DNA of 64,000 nucleotides from Rhizobium sp. Root1203. GTDB taxonomy: Bacteria; Pseudomonadota; Alphaproteobacteria; Rhizobiales; Rhizobiaceae. Below are positions 1 through 8,209 of this stretch, in pieces. Within the stretch, counting starts at the first letter, position 1; every line of letters starts with the position of its first letter. The translations under genes and the position numbers were made by a program. Location of the stretch: NCBI RefSeq assembly GCF_001424945.1, contig NZ_LMCW01000001.1, positions 156,025-220,024 on the forward strand, written 5' to 3'. The notes under the pieces were generated by a model that was given only the letters and a program-made list of their open reading frames with translations, made no database searches and was not told the DNA's origin.

Positions 1-301
1 CTCGACCTCGACCAAGGGTGACATCGACAACCTCATCTCCGACACCGAAACGGCTCTGAAGAAGATGACCGCCCTCGGCTCGAAGCTCGGTTCGATGTCC
101 ACGCGCATCGATCTGCAGAGCGAATTCGTCTCCAAGCTCAGCGACTCCATCAAGTCTGGTGTAGGCCGCCTGGTCGACGCCGACATGGAAGCAGAATCGA
201 GCAGGCTGACGGCTCTCCAGACCCAGCAGCAGCTCGCTGTTCAGTCGCTGTCGATTGCAAACTCCGCTTCGCAGAACATCCTCTCGCTGTTCCGCAGCTA
301 A
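1..301 (+). CDS. flagellin, C-terminal end (5' truncated by window)
   Basis: Open from base 2 in frame to a TAA at 299-301, giving the last 99 residues of a flagellin. The tail matches the complete flagellin next door almost residue for residue: STRIDLQSEFVSKLSDSI, then VGRLVDADMEAESSRL, then QSLSIANSASQNILSLFRS. This is the C-terminal D0/D1 helix that packs in the filament core. The protein is exported by the flagellar type III system. It is the first of three tandem flagellin genes seen here; rhizobia commonly build complex filaments from several flagellins. The start lies outside the window, so which paralogue it is cannot be decided. Confidence 0.95.
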   Translation, partial: STSTKGDIDNLISDTETALKKMTALGSKLGSMSTRIDLQSEFVSKLSDSIKSGVGRLVDADMEAESSRLTALQTQQQLAVQSLSIANSASQNILSLFRS

Positions 302-362
302 TAAACGGACGCCGAAAGGCGCCCTGGAAGCACAAGGCGCCGGCATCCGGCGCCTCATATGG

Positions 363-395
363 AAGGCCGCGCTCGCAGGAGTGCGGCCTTTTTTC
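363..395 (+). terminator. Rho-independent terminator after first flagellin
   Basis: An 8-bp perfect stem, AAGGCCGC (363-370) with GCGGCCTT (383-390), runs directly into a T tract at 389-394. Just upstream, 335-355 is another perfect hairpin, AGGCGCCGG-CAT-CCGGCGCCT, without a T tract. Together they separate the flagellin transcripts. Confidence 0.85.
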
Positions 396-401
396 TGTTC
401 G

Positions 402-416
402 TTAAGTATTTGTTAA
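402..416. promoter_or_regulatory. CtrA-type box TTAA-N7-TTAA upstream of second flagellin
   Basis: TTAA at 402-405, seven bases, TTAA at 413-416, followed by CC. This is the full consensus for CtrA, the alphaproteobacterial cell-cycle regulator. It lies 142-156 bp before the flagellin ATG at 558. A half-matching TTAACC lies at 454-459. The match is seen in the sequence; binding by CtrA is inferred. Confidence 0.5.
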
Positions 417-557
417 CCAAACTGATGTTTTCTGGCGTCAACGAAACGGTATGTTAACCAAACCTAACAGGCGGTTAGCAGGCATGACGCTGATTGCCGT
501 TCCCGGTGTCTTCCGGAGTGTCCCTTGATCAATTTTGCCGTAAGGGGCGATTTTTTT

Positions 558-1466
558 ATGACCAGCATTTTGACGAACGTTGCGGCTATGTCCGCGCTCC
601 AGACCCTGCGCAGCATCAACGGTAGCCTCGAAGAAACACAGAATCGCGTCTCCTCCGGCTATCGCGTCGCCGAAGCCAAGGACAACGCCGCCTATTGGTC
701 GATCGCGACGACCATGCGCTCGGACAACAAGGCGCTCTCGGCCGTTTCCGACGCTCTCGGCCTGGGTGCGGCCAAGGTTGACACGGCCTATTCGGCAATG
801 GACAGCGCCATCGACATCGTCAGCGAAATCAAGGCGAAGATCGTTGCGGCGACGGAAAAGGGCGTCGACAAGACGAAGATCCAGGACGAAATCTCACAGC
901 TTCAGCAGCAGCTTCTGAGCGTGGCAGGCTCCGCGTCGTTCTCCGGCGAGAACTGGGTTGCCGGCAACACGACGAAGAGCGTAGTCTCCTCGTTCGTCCG
1001 CAGTGCGAACGGCCAGGTTGCAGTCCAGACGACCCAGTACGTCCTCGATGACAGCACCAATGGCAACGTGCTGTTCGGAATGGATACCACCGGCGCGATC
1101 AATACCACATCGGGCATCATCGGCAGTTCCTCTGGCACCGTCGGTTCGATCTACAGCATGAATATCGCCAACTTCACCCCGGCCGACATCAACCTGGCGC
1201 TGACGGCAGTTGAAGCCGGCCTGAGCGCCCTGACCAAGGCTGCATCGCAGCTCGGCTCGATCTCGACCCGCATCGATCTTCAGGACAGCTTCGTGTCCAC
1301 TCTCAGCGACTCGATAGATTCGGGTGTCGGACGCCTGGTCGATGCCGACATGGAAGAGGAATCGAGCAAGCTGACGGCGCTGCAAACACAACAGCAGCTG
1401 GCGATCCAGTCGTTGTCGATTGCAAACTCCAGCGCTCAGAATGTCCTGACCCTGTTCAAGAACTAA
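558..1466 (+). CDS. flagellin
   Basis: A 302-residue filament subunit. The N-terminal D0/D1 region starts TSILTNVAAMSALQTLRSI and carries the usual QNRVSSGYRV block. The C-terminal region (about residues 220-302) ends SLSIANSSAQNVLTLFKN. The variable centre is short, as in rhizobial flagellins. I chose ATG 558 because AGGGGCG sits at 543-549 and the protein then begins with the family's N-terminus; a longer in-frame reading from TTG 525 adds 11 residues that do not fit the family. It is flanked by terminators, so it is probably a single-gene transcript. Confidence 0.95.
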   Translation: MTSILTNVAAMSALQTLRSINGSLEETQNRVSSGYRVAEAKDNAAYWSIATTMRSDNKALSAVSDALGLGAAKVDTAYSAMDSAIDIVSEIKAKIVAATEKGVDKTKIQDEISQLQQQLLSVAGSASFSGENWVAGNTTKSVVSSFVRSANGQVAVQTTQYVLDDSTNGNVLFGMDTTGAINTTSGIIGSSSGTVGSIYSMNIANFTPADINLALTAVEAGLSALTKAASQLGSISTRIDLQDSFVSTLSDSIDSGVGRLVDADMEEESSKLTALQTQQQLAIQSLSIANSSAQNVLTLFKN

Positions 1467-1497
1467 GCGACGGCGCTCAGCGCTCTGCGACCGATCG

Positions 1498-1530
1498 AAA
1501 GCCGCGTCCTCCGATGCGGCTTTCTCTTTG
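1498..1530 (+). terminator. Rho-independent terminator after second flagellin
   Basis: Stem AAAGCCGC (1498-1505) pairs with GCGGCTTT (1516-1523), followed by a T-rich run CTCTTTGTTTTC. It lies about 30 bp after the flagellin stop. Confidence 0.8.
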
Positions 1531-1734
1531 TTTTCGAAGCAATTTTAAAGGTTGCGCGAAGCTTGCGGCCCACAATTTCCACACCTTGCGCGCGTCGTCG
1601 CGGTTGGTTAAATTTCCTTAACAGTTGATTTGTTTCAGCGACGAGCCGACCTGGAAGTCCAGTCGGTGGCATGACGCCAAGTCGGTCGCTGCCGGTAATC
1701 CGGCCTGTCCCGTTCCCCTACCTCAGAGCCCAAG

Positions 1735-2700
1735 ATGACCTATAAAATTACGAGCGCCGGCCAGGTAAATGCTCTCGCTGCGCTGCGCATCATCAACAAG
1801 GATGCGGCTACGGTTCAGCAGCAGGTTTCTTCGGGCAAGAGCGTCGAGACGGCCGCAGACGACGCGACCTACTGGTCGTTTGCCAGCGTGATGCGGTCGG
1901 ACAGCAGCTCGCTGCAGAACATCCACGATGCCCTCGGCGTCGGGGCATCCAAGGTCGACACCGCCTACACCGCCATGGAAAGCCTTATCGATCAGCTGGG
2001 CAATATCCGCGCCACCCTCGTTACGGCGCAGGAGGCGGGCGTCGACAAGACGAAACTCAATACGTCTCTGGGCGAGATGAAGAGCCAGTTGCAGACGACC
2101 GTTCTGACGACCAACTTCGCAGGCGAGAACTGGCTGCTCAATCGAGACGCAACGCCGCCAACGTCACGATCGGTGATCGGCGGCTTCGTTCGCGGCACAA
2201 GTGGGGATTACCAGGCGCAGACCATCAGCTTTCCCGCCGCCCAAACCGTGATGATCGACATGACGGATGCCAATCGCGGCGTGCTGACACAGGCGATCGA
2301 CGCGAACACGTTGAATCCCGACGGCAGCGCCACATCCCGGAACTACTATCTGGTCAACGCCGGGTCGACGACTCCCGCAGGCGGAACCGAGATCAAACTG
2401 GACGCCAACACGACCCTTCCGCAGATCAAAGACATGCTCGCCGTCGTGGACTCGATGCTCAAGAGTGTGACGGCCACCGCAGCCGGGCTCGGTACCATGA
2501 GCGAGCGCATCAGCGATCGCGTGGAATACACCGCGAACATGTCCGATCTGATCGACAAGAACGTCGGCGCGTTGATTGATACCGACATGGACGAGGCATC
2601 GACCCGGCAGAAGGCACTGCTGACGCAACAGCAGATGGCCGTACAGGCCGTATCGATCCTGAACACCGCGGCGAGCAAGGTGCTGATCCTTCTGCAGTAA
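1735..2700 (+). CDS. flagellin, divergent paralogue
   Basis: A 321-residue flagellin starting ATG 1735 (TYKITSAGQVNALAALRI). The N- and C-terminal core regions are clear: QQQVSSGKSVETAADDATYW near residues 29-48, and the end QQMAVQAVSILNTAASKVLI. It differs clearly from the two upstream flagellins in both core and centre, so it may be a minor filament component, as described for secondary rhizobial flagellins. The upstream gap (1467-1734) contains a GTTAA-N6-TTAAC palindrome at 1607-1622, which might be regulatory. After the stop there is only GC-rich dyad sequence (about 2711-2737) without a T tract. Confidence 0.92.
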   Translation: MTYKITSAGQVNALAALRIINKDAATVQQQVSSGKSVETAADDATYWSFASVMRSDSSSLQNIHDALGVGASKVDTAYTAMESLIDQLGNIRATLVTAQEAGVDKTKLNTSLGEMKSQLQTTVLTTNFAGENWLLNRDATPPTSRSVIGGFVRGTSGDYQAQTISFPAAQTVMIDMTDANRGVLTQAIDANTLNPDGSATSRNYYLVNAGSTTPAGGTEIKLDANTTLPQIKDMLAVVDSMLKSVTATAAGLGTMSERISDRVEYTANMSDLIDKNVGALIDTDMDEASTRQKALLTQQQMAVQAVSILNTAASKVLILLQ

Positions 2701-2868
2701 GAGAGACAGCGGCGGCGACGGCGCCGGCGCTGCCGCCCTTCATCTTCGCACAAGTTTGACACCCTAGTTTCGATGCATGAAGGCGCTTCCTGGAATCGCG
2801 CCTGACGAGTTGTCTGGTCGAATGGGGCGCGGCATGTTGCAGTTTTACGCGGGTATGGGGTGGGTTCA

Positions 2869-3504
2869 GTGAGCGCGCTTCTTTCTCGTTATCTGAAGGA
2901 CTTTGGCGAGCCCGCCGTGGCAATACCGGCCGTCGAGACGGATGACTTTGCCAACGACTTCGGCGGTTTTGCCGAGATCCCGGCCGAAACCGAAGTGGAC
3001 GTCGAAGCCGAGCGGCAGAGCGCCCATGCGGCGGGCCATGCAGAGGCGACTGCGGCGCTGACGGAGAAATACGAACTCGAAGCGCAGACTGTCGCCTTGG
3101 TCCACCAGCGCGAGATCGAAGAGCTTAGGGATCGGTACGAAGTCGAGGCGGCCGAGCTGATCGCGACCCGCCTGGAGACCATTGCCACCGAGGTTGCCGA
3201 GATTGTCAGCGCTGCCACGGCAAAAGTCCTGGCGCCTGTCATGACGGACGCTCTGGCGGAAAAGGCGGCGCTCACGCTCGCCGGCAGCCTTCGGTCAGCG
3301 ATACTGGAAGGTGACGCAGGCACCGTTATCGTGAAGGGCCCCGCGCGGCTCTTCGACGTGTTGAAGAATGCACTTGGCGAGAAGGCAGCCCTTCTGCGCC
3401 ACCATGAAACGCCCGATGTCGATCTAACAGTTGAATTCGGCGACGCGATTCTCGTGACCCGCATGTCAGCCTGGGCGACGAGCTTGAAGAAAGTTCTGGA
3501 ATGA
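2869..3504 (+). CDS. FliH-like flagellar export protein (putative)
   Basis: A 211-residue acidic protein with a helical middle rich in Glu and Ala (about residues 55-120). The C-terminal domain contains TVIVKGPARLFDVLKNAL and DVDLTVEFGDAILVTRM, the pattern of the FliH/YscL C-terminus that binds the export ATPase FliI. This is my reading of a remote similarity. The start is GTG 2869, preceded by GGGGTGGG; GTG 2860 is an alternative adding three residues. The stop overlaps the motB ATG by 4 bp (ATGA), so it is translationally coupled to motB. It opens the motB-motC-fliK operon. Confidence 0.6.
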   Translation: MSALLSRYLKDFGEPAVAIPAVETDDFANDFGGFAEIPAETEVDVEAERQSAHAAGHAEATAALTEKYELEAQTVALVHQREIEELRDRYEVEAAELIATRLETIATEVAEIVSAATAKVLAPVMTDALAEKAALTLAGSLRSAILEGDAGTVIVKGPARLFDVLKNALGEKAALLRHHETPDVDLTVEFGDAILVTRMSAWATSLKKVLE

Positions 3505-4724
3505 GCGAGAGCGAAAACCATCACCACGGCAAGAACGAGATCATCATCGTCAAACGTCACGGCGGTGGCGATCACGATGGATCCCACGGGGGCGCCTGGA
3601 AGATCGCATACGCCGATTTCATGACGGCGATGATGGCGTTCTTTCTCGTCATGTGGCTGGTCAACGCCGCAAACGAGGAAACGAAGGCCTCCGTCGCGAC
3701 CTACTTCAATCCGATCAAGCTCGCCGACGAGAAGCCGACGGAAAAAGGCTTGAAGAAGCCTGTCGATCAGGCCGACGGCGAAGAGAAGCAGGACAAGTCG
3801 AAAGAGAAGGAAGACAAGCCCAACAAGGGGGCAGCGTCGTCCACCGGCGAGGACCAGACATCCACCTCCGGCGACCAGGCGAATTATTCGGAAGCCGATT
3901 TCTTTGAGAACCCCTATTCTGTTCTCGCTGAAATCGCCCAGGAAGTCGGCCAACAGGCAAACGTCAGCGCCAAGGGCGAAGGCGGAGCCAGCGACTCCGG
4001 TCCCGCAACGGGGGCAGACGGCGGCGAGGCCTATCGCGATCCGTTCGATCCGGATTTCTGGACGAAGCAGATTGAGGTAACTCACGCCGACAAGAAGCAG
4101 CAGGCATCCGACAATTCGCCGGTAGACCCCTCGCAGGATCCGCTGGAAGTCGCAAAGTCCGAGGACATGACCATGGCCGCGGACGCCGAAAGCAAAACCA
4201 CTGAGACAGAGCAGGGCAAGGCCGGCGAAGCAAAGGTGACCGACGCGCAGAAGGCGATGGAACTGAAGCAGGCGGAGGCGTTGCAGAAGGAAATCACCGA
4301 GCAGATCGGCGCCGCCGCCGGCAAACTGGCCGAGGGGCTGACCGTGACTCCCTCGGAAGGTGGACTGCTGGTCAGTATTTCCGATCAGAGCGACGATTCG
4401 ATGTTCAATGTCGGCTCAGCCGTTCCGCGCAAGGAGATGATCCTCGCGATGGAGAAGATCGGCGGCGTGCTCAAGGACAAGCCGGGCGCGGTCGTCATCA
4501 GAGGTCATACCGACGGCCGTCAATACAAGGGCGAGAACGCAAACTGGCGCTTGTCCATGGATCGCGCCCAGGCAGCCTATTACATGATCGTCCGCGGCGG
4601 CCTTGATGAGAAGCGCATCTCGCAGGTATCGGGCTTTGCCGACCGCAAACTCAAGGAGCCGGCTGATCCGTTCAATGCGGCGAACCGGCGCATCGAGATC
4701 CTCGTGCAGGCGGATCGGGGATAA
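3501..4724 (+). CDS. motB: flagellar stator protein MotB
   Basis: A 407-residue stator subunit. A cytoplasmic His-rich start is followed by a single membrane helix (about residues 36-56, TAMMAFFLVMWLVNAANEE). This carries the proton-binding Asp39 in the AYADFMTAMM context. A long charged periplasmic linker (about 75-260) leads to a C-terminal OmpA-like peptidoglycan-binding domain (about 285-405) with IRGHTDGRQYKGEN and ANRRIEILV. The linker is much longer than in enteric MotB, as expected in rhizobia where MotC binds MotB in the periplasm. MotA is not in this window. Confidence 0.96.
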   Translation: MSESENHHHGKNEIIIVKRHGGGDHDGSHGGAWKIAYADFMTAMMAFFLVMWLVNAANEETKASVATYFNPIKLADEKPTEKGLKKPVDQADGEEKQDKSKEKEDKPNKGAASSTGEDQTSTSGDQANYSEADFFENPYSVLAEIAQEVGQQANVSAKGEGGASDSGPATGADGGEAYRDPFDPDFWTKQIEVTHADKKQQASDNSPVDPSQDPLEVAKSEDMTMAADAESKTTETEQGKAGEAKVTDAQKAMELKQAEALQKEITEQIGAAAGKLAEGLTVTPSEGGLLVSISDQSDDSMFNVGSAVPRKEMILAMEKIGGVLKDKPGAVVIRGHTDGRQYKGENANWRLSMDRAQAAYYMIVRGGLDEKRISQVSGFADRKLKEPADPFNAANRRIEILVQADRG

Positions 4725-4727
4725 CCC

Positions 4728-6035
4728 ATGGCTCGTCTGCATCGCCATCTCCTGCCTCTCCTTCTTGGCCTTGCGGCAATTCCGTCCGCCGCAGCATGTG
4801 CGGAAGGCGAGGAGAATACCGCACCGTACAAGATGCTGCGATCCCTGCAGTTCGTGCAGGATTCCGTGGTGCTCGGAGATCATTCGGCAGCAGAGATGCA
4901 ACGCTTCATGCTTGGCACGATCGACAAGCGGCTGCGTTCTCTCGATCCTTCCGTCTTCGACGACGATCGCAACGTCGATGCGGCCCTGATCTACGCCATG
5001 AGCGGCGGCAATCCGCAGACGCTTGAATATCTCGTGTCGCGCGATGTGAATGGCTATTTCGACAATCGCGTGACCGATATCCTCAGGAAGTACCTGAGCG
5101 GCAAGGGACTGCTCGTCGCAAAGAGCCTGACCGACGCGGCCGATGAATACAAGGACAAGAGAATTGGTCCTTACCTCGCCCTGGTCAGCGCCAACGTCAC
5201 CCTTGCCAGCGGTCCGGCGAATGCGCTGAAACTCTACGACCGCGCCCGCCTCAATGCGCCGGGCACCATCGTGGAGGAGGCGGCCCTGCGCCGCTCGGTC
5301 GCGATATGCGTCGACGCCGGGATGGTGGACAAGGGGCTGGAATACTCGCAGCGCTACATCCGTCGCTACCTGCATTCTCCCTACGCCAGCCAGTTTGCGG
5401 ATCTGTTCGTCAAATTGCTCGTCGATCATGACCATCAGGTCAAACCGGAAGATGTCGTAAGCATCCTCTCCTTCATGGACGAGGCGCGGCAGCGCGAAGT
5501 TTATCTGCGCATCGCGCGTGCGGCCGCGATTGCCGGCAAGAGCGAACTCGCCAGGATGTCGGCAGCCCGGGCCCAGGCGCTCGCAGGTAACGCCGACAAC
5601 GCCTTTGGTGCGCTGGCGGATTTCTATGGTGGCATGGCTGCAATTCCGACAGACAAGATCAATGCGGCCGCAAAGAACATCGACACCATCGCCGACAGCG
5701 ATCTGTCGCCCCGCGACAAGGCTCTGCGTGCAGCGGCAAAAAGCGTTGCAGAACAGGTGCTTCGCGCGCCGGATCCGGCAAGCCTGACGCAAGGCTCGAC
5801 CCCTAGATCTGATGATCGAGAAATGACTTCTGAGCAGGCTGACGTTCCGCAAGCGGCGGAACACGGGGGCGAGCACGATGCAGCCCAGGATCCTGTTGCC
5901 GGAGATGCGGCATCCGTGCCGATATCTGGTGCGAGTGGACAGAAGGACGCGGACCCTTCGTTCAGCTCGTTTGTGACGTCAAGTCGATCGCAATTGGATG
6001 AGATCGACGGCCTCTTGAACAAAGAAAGCAACTGA
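4728..6035 (+). CDS. motC: periplasmic motility protein MotC
   Basis: A 435-residue protein with an N-terminal signal peptide (about residues 1-25, LLPLLLGLAAIPSAAACA). The mature chain is alpha-helical, with an acidic low-complexity C-terminus. MotC is known from Sinorhizobium as a periplasmic chaperone/partner of MotB needed for flagellar rotation. The identification rests on the signal peptide, the size, the mature start YKMLRSLQFVQDSVVLGDHS and the position between motB and fliK. Only 3 bp separate it from motB; fliK follows one base after its stop. Confidence 0.88.
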   Translation: MARLHRHLLPLLLGLAAIPSAAACAEGEENTAPYKMLRSLQFVQDSVVLGDHSAAEMQRFMLGTIDKRLRSLDPSVFDDDRNVDAALIYAMSGGNPQTLEYLVSRDVNGYFDNRVTDILRKYLSGKGLLVAKSLTDAADEYKDKRIGPYLALVSANVTLASGPANALKLYDRARLNAPGTIVEEAALRRSVAICVDAGMVDKGLEYSQRYIRRYLHSPYASQFADLFVKLLVDHDHQVKPEDVVSILSFMDEARQREVYLRIARAAAIAGKSELARMSAARAQALAGNADNAFGALADFYGGMAAIPTDKINAAAKNIDTIADSDLSPRDKALRAAAKSVAEQVLRAPDPASLTQGSTPRSDDREMTSEQADVPQAAEHGGEHDAAQDPVAGDAASVPISGASGQKDADPSFSSFVTSSRSQLDEIDGLLNKESN

Positions 6036-6036
6036 T

Positions 6037-7422
6037 ATGGCGGACATCAGCGTTTCGGAAGCTCCTTCGGTGGCCCGGCCCGGTCGGCAGACGACCAAGG
6101 GCAGTGAGGCCGGCGGCGGTGGGTTCTCGGATGTCCTGAACAAAGCGAGCGGCGGATCCGGCACGGAACCGGGCGGACAAGCCGCGAGCACGAGCACGGC
6201 AGGCACAGAGGTCGGAAGCGCGCATCGGCCGACGGCAAAGCCGCTGATCGACCTCAGTGACGCCTCCCTGGCAGCGCAGGCCGAGGCCGGCTCGAAAACC
6301 GGTCTTGTGCCGAAAGATGCGCTGAAGACGGGTCGCGACGAGATCAAGTCCGGCAGCAAGCACCAGGCCGATGAGCGGCAGGATGGTGCCGACGCTCTGG
6401 AAGATGAAGTCGCAGCGCATGTCTCCAAGAGCGCCAAGCCTTCGAAGGCTCAAGGCAACGACGCCAAGGACGAGGTCGCCGATGATAGCGCCGCGTCGGA
6501 CGTGCTGAGCCTGCTCAAGCAATTGCCGGCAGACGGTGCGACTGCCGCCGTCGCAATCGCCTTGTCCGGGCAAACGATCGACCCCAAGGCACCGGCAGAT
6601 CCCAAAGACAAGTCCGACATGGGGGCAAAGTCCAAGGACGGCACCCCTGTCGACGTTTCCAAGTCGCTATCGGTCAAGGACGGCACCGCTGCCGACGCCG
6701 AAATGCCGGGTGTCGCCACGGTGGACGGCGCCGATGCCAGGACATTTCGATTGAGCCGCGCCGATGGCAAGGCGCAATCAATGGACATGCATCTCGGTAT
6801 CGAAAAGGACCCCGCCGCCGAACCTGCGGGCAAGACGAACGTCGAGGCTATCGCGGTGCTTGATTCGCGTCGCTATATCGGCCTGGCGCAGAATACCAAT
6901 TCCGCTGCCGTGACGGCAGCCATTTCGGGCGATCCCGAATGGGCCCATGCTATGCAGGCAAGTTCGGCGCTCTCCAATGCCGCCGAATGGACCAGCACCG
7001 GCAAGGTCGTGAACACGCTGAAGATCCAGATGAATCCGATCGATCTCGGCCTCGTCACGGCAACGATGCGTTTGCAGGGCGACGCGCTGAACGTCGATCT
7101 GAAGGTGGAGACAGGCGCTGCTTACCGGCAGCTCAAGGAAGATCACAGCAAGATTCTTGAGGCGCTGCGCAGCCAGGGTTACACTATAGATAACGTGACG
7201 ATCAGCATGGCGCCGGTCGGGCGTTCCGAAGCGAGCGCGCAGCAGGGCGCCCAGGGCCAGCAGGCATTCGCACAGCAAGGGCAGGGCGGCGAGGCTCGCG
7301 AGCGTCAGAATCAATCGGGACAGCGCAGTGCTGGAGGTTTCAATGACGCAGGCGAGATCGCTGTTGACGGCGCTTCTTCAAGCTCTGGTGGTAGTGGGCG
7401 CGGCAGCGACGTCTACCTCTGA
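6037..7422 (+). CDS. fliK: flagellar hook-length control protein FliK (formerly MotD)
   Basis: A 461-residue protein. The first about 300 residues are low-complexity, Ala/Lys/Asp-rich and probably disordered, as expected of a molecular ruler. The C-terminal Flg_hook domain (about residues 325-395) includes KIQMNPIDLGLVTATMRLQG and LKVETGAAYRQLKEDH. A Gln/Gly-rich tail follows (AQQGAQGQQAFAQQGQGG). In Sinorhizobium this gene was first named motD and later reassigned as FliK. The last 80 bp overlap the next gene in another frame. Confidence 0.9.
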   Translation: MADISVSEAPSVARPGRQTTKGSEAGGGGFSDVLNKASGGSGTEPGGQAASTSTAGTEVGSAHRPTAKPLIDLSDASLAAQAEAGSKTGLVPKDALKTGRDEIKSGSKHQADERQDGADALEDEVAAHVSKSAKPSKAQGNDAKDEVADDSAASDVLSLLKQLPADGATAAVAIALSGQTIDPKAPADPKDKSDMGAKSKDGTPVDVSKSLSVKDGTAADAEMPGVATVDGADARTFRLSRADGKAQSMDMHLGIEKDPAAEPAGKTNVEAIAVLDSRRYIGLAQNTNSAAVTAAISGDPEWAHAMQASSALSNAAEWTSTGKVVNTLKIQMNPIDLGLVTATMRLQGDALNVDLKVETGAAYRQLKEDHSKILEALRSQGYTIDNVTISMAPVGRSEASAQQGAQGQQAFAQQGQGGEARERQNQSGQRSAGGFNDAGEIAVDGASSSSGGSGRGSDVYL

Positions 7423-7927
7423 GGCGAGAGCTTCGAACACCGCGTGCGAGCAGGAGATCCAGTCGGCTGCGCTGAAGTTCGGTATTCCGGAGGGCATTCT
7501 CTATTCCGTCGGCTTGACCGAGACGGGACGGAAAGGGTCGCTCTATCCCTACGCCCTCAACATCGAGGGGAAGCCTTTCTTCCCACCCTCCGAGCAGGAC
7601 GCCCTGAGGCAGTTTGAGGTGGCGCGCAGATCCGGTGCCAAGCTGATCGATATCGGCTGCATGCAGATCAACCAGTTCTACCATGGTGAGAATTTCCGCT
7701 CCACGGAAGAGATGTTCGACCCCAGGCGGAACGTGGAGTATGCTGCGAAGTTTCTGCGCAATCTGCATGATCGGCACGAAACCTGGACGATGGCGGTCGC
7801 GCGATATCATGCCGGCCCCAACAATGACCCCGCGCAGAAGCAGTACGTATGCCGCGTCATCGCCAATCTGGTCGCGACGGGCTATGGCAAGTGGACTCCC
7901 AATGCGAGTAACTTCTGCCGCAACTGA
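7343..7927 (+). CDS. secreted lytic transglycosylase-like protein
   Basis: A 194-residue SLT-type lysozyme-fold protein. A signal peptide covers about residues 1-29 (ending TSTSEARA). The likely catalytic Glu is in VGLTETGRKGS. Later motifs are DIGCMQINQFYHGENF and AVARYHAGPNN, both typical of lytic transglycosylases. It presumably opens peptidoglycan for the rod, because the window's FlgJ-like protein has no muramidase domain. I chose ATG 7343 because CTGGAGG lies 6 bp upstream. The gene begins inside fliK and overlaps it by 80 bp. Confidence 0.85.
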   Translation: MTQARSLLTALLQALVVVGAAATSTSEARASNTACEQEIQSAALKFGIPEGILYSVGLTETGRKGSLYPYALNIEGKPFFPPSEQDALRQFEVARRSGAKLIDIGCMQINQFYHGENFRSTEEMFDPRRNVEYAAKFLRNLHDRHETWTMAVARYHAGPNNDPAQKQYVCRVIANLVATGYGKWTPNASNFCRN

Positions 7928-8209
7928 TTCAATCAAAGATAGCAGAAATAGAACAAAGCGGAAATGTGTCACAATGTGGCAGGAATCTGGCTCAATGTGG
8001 TCACGCAAGTCACATTTTAGGCTTCGTTAACTTTTCCACGAAACTTTTGTGTTAAAAAGCTTGGCTACCCACTACATCTAGGTCAAATCGGGACCCAAAT
8101 CTTAATCAACTATTAATTTCTGCCTGTGAGTTCCTACAGCTTGTCCCAGAATCGCGCGATTCGTACCCATAGAGCATCGAGGTACCACAAGTGATTCGGA
8201 GGCGGACGA
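7928..8209. promoter_or_regulatory. rem promoter region with AATGTG repeats and a CtrA-type box
   Basis: This 282-bp AT-rich gap contains four copies of AATGTG: direct at 7963, 7973 and 7994, and inverted at 8011-8016. The direct copies are 10 and 21 bp apart, so they face the same side of the helix. Further down is an exact TTAA-N7-TTAA box (8102-8116), 94 bp before the rem ATG. In Sinorhizobium, rem transcription is known to be controlled by VisNR and MucR; which protein uses these repeats is not shown here. Confidence 0.5.

Noticed and set aside
525..557. Longer flagellin reading from TTG 525
   Set aside because: It adds 11 residues unlike flagellin N-termini, while ATG 558 has a good ribosome site and the family start.
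2711..2737. GC-rich dyad after the third flagellin as a terminator
   Set aside because: The arms pair but no T tract follows, and the inner GCGCCGGCGC is simply self-complementary.
2889..4085. Long minus-strand frame opposite the FliH-like gene and motB
   Set aside because: Low-complexity product caused by GC-rich codon bias; both plus-strand genes are well supported.
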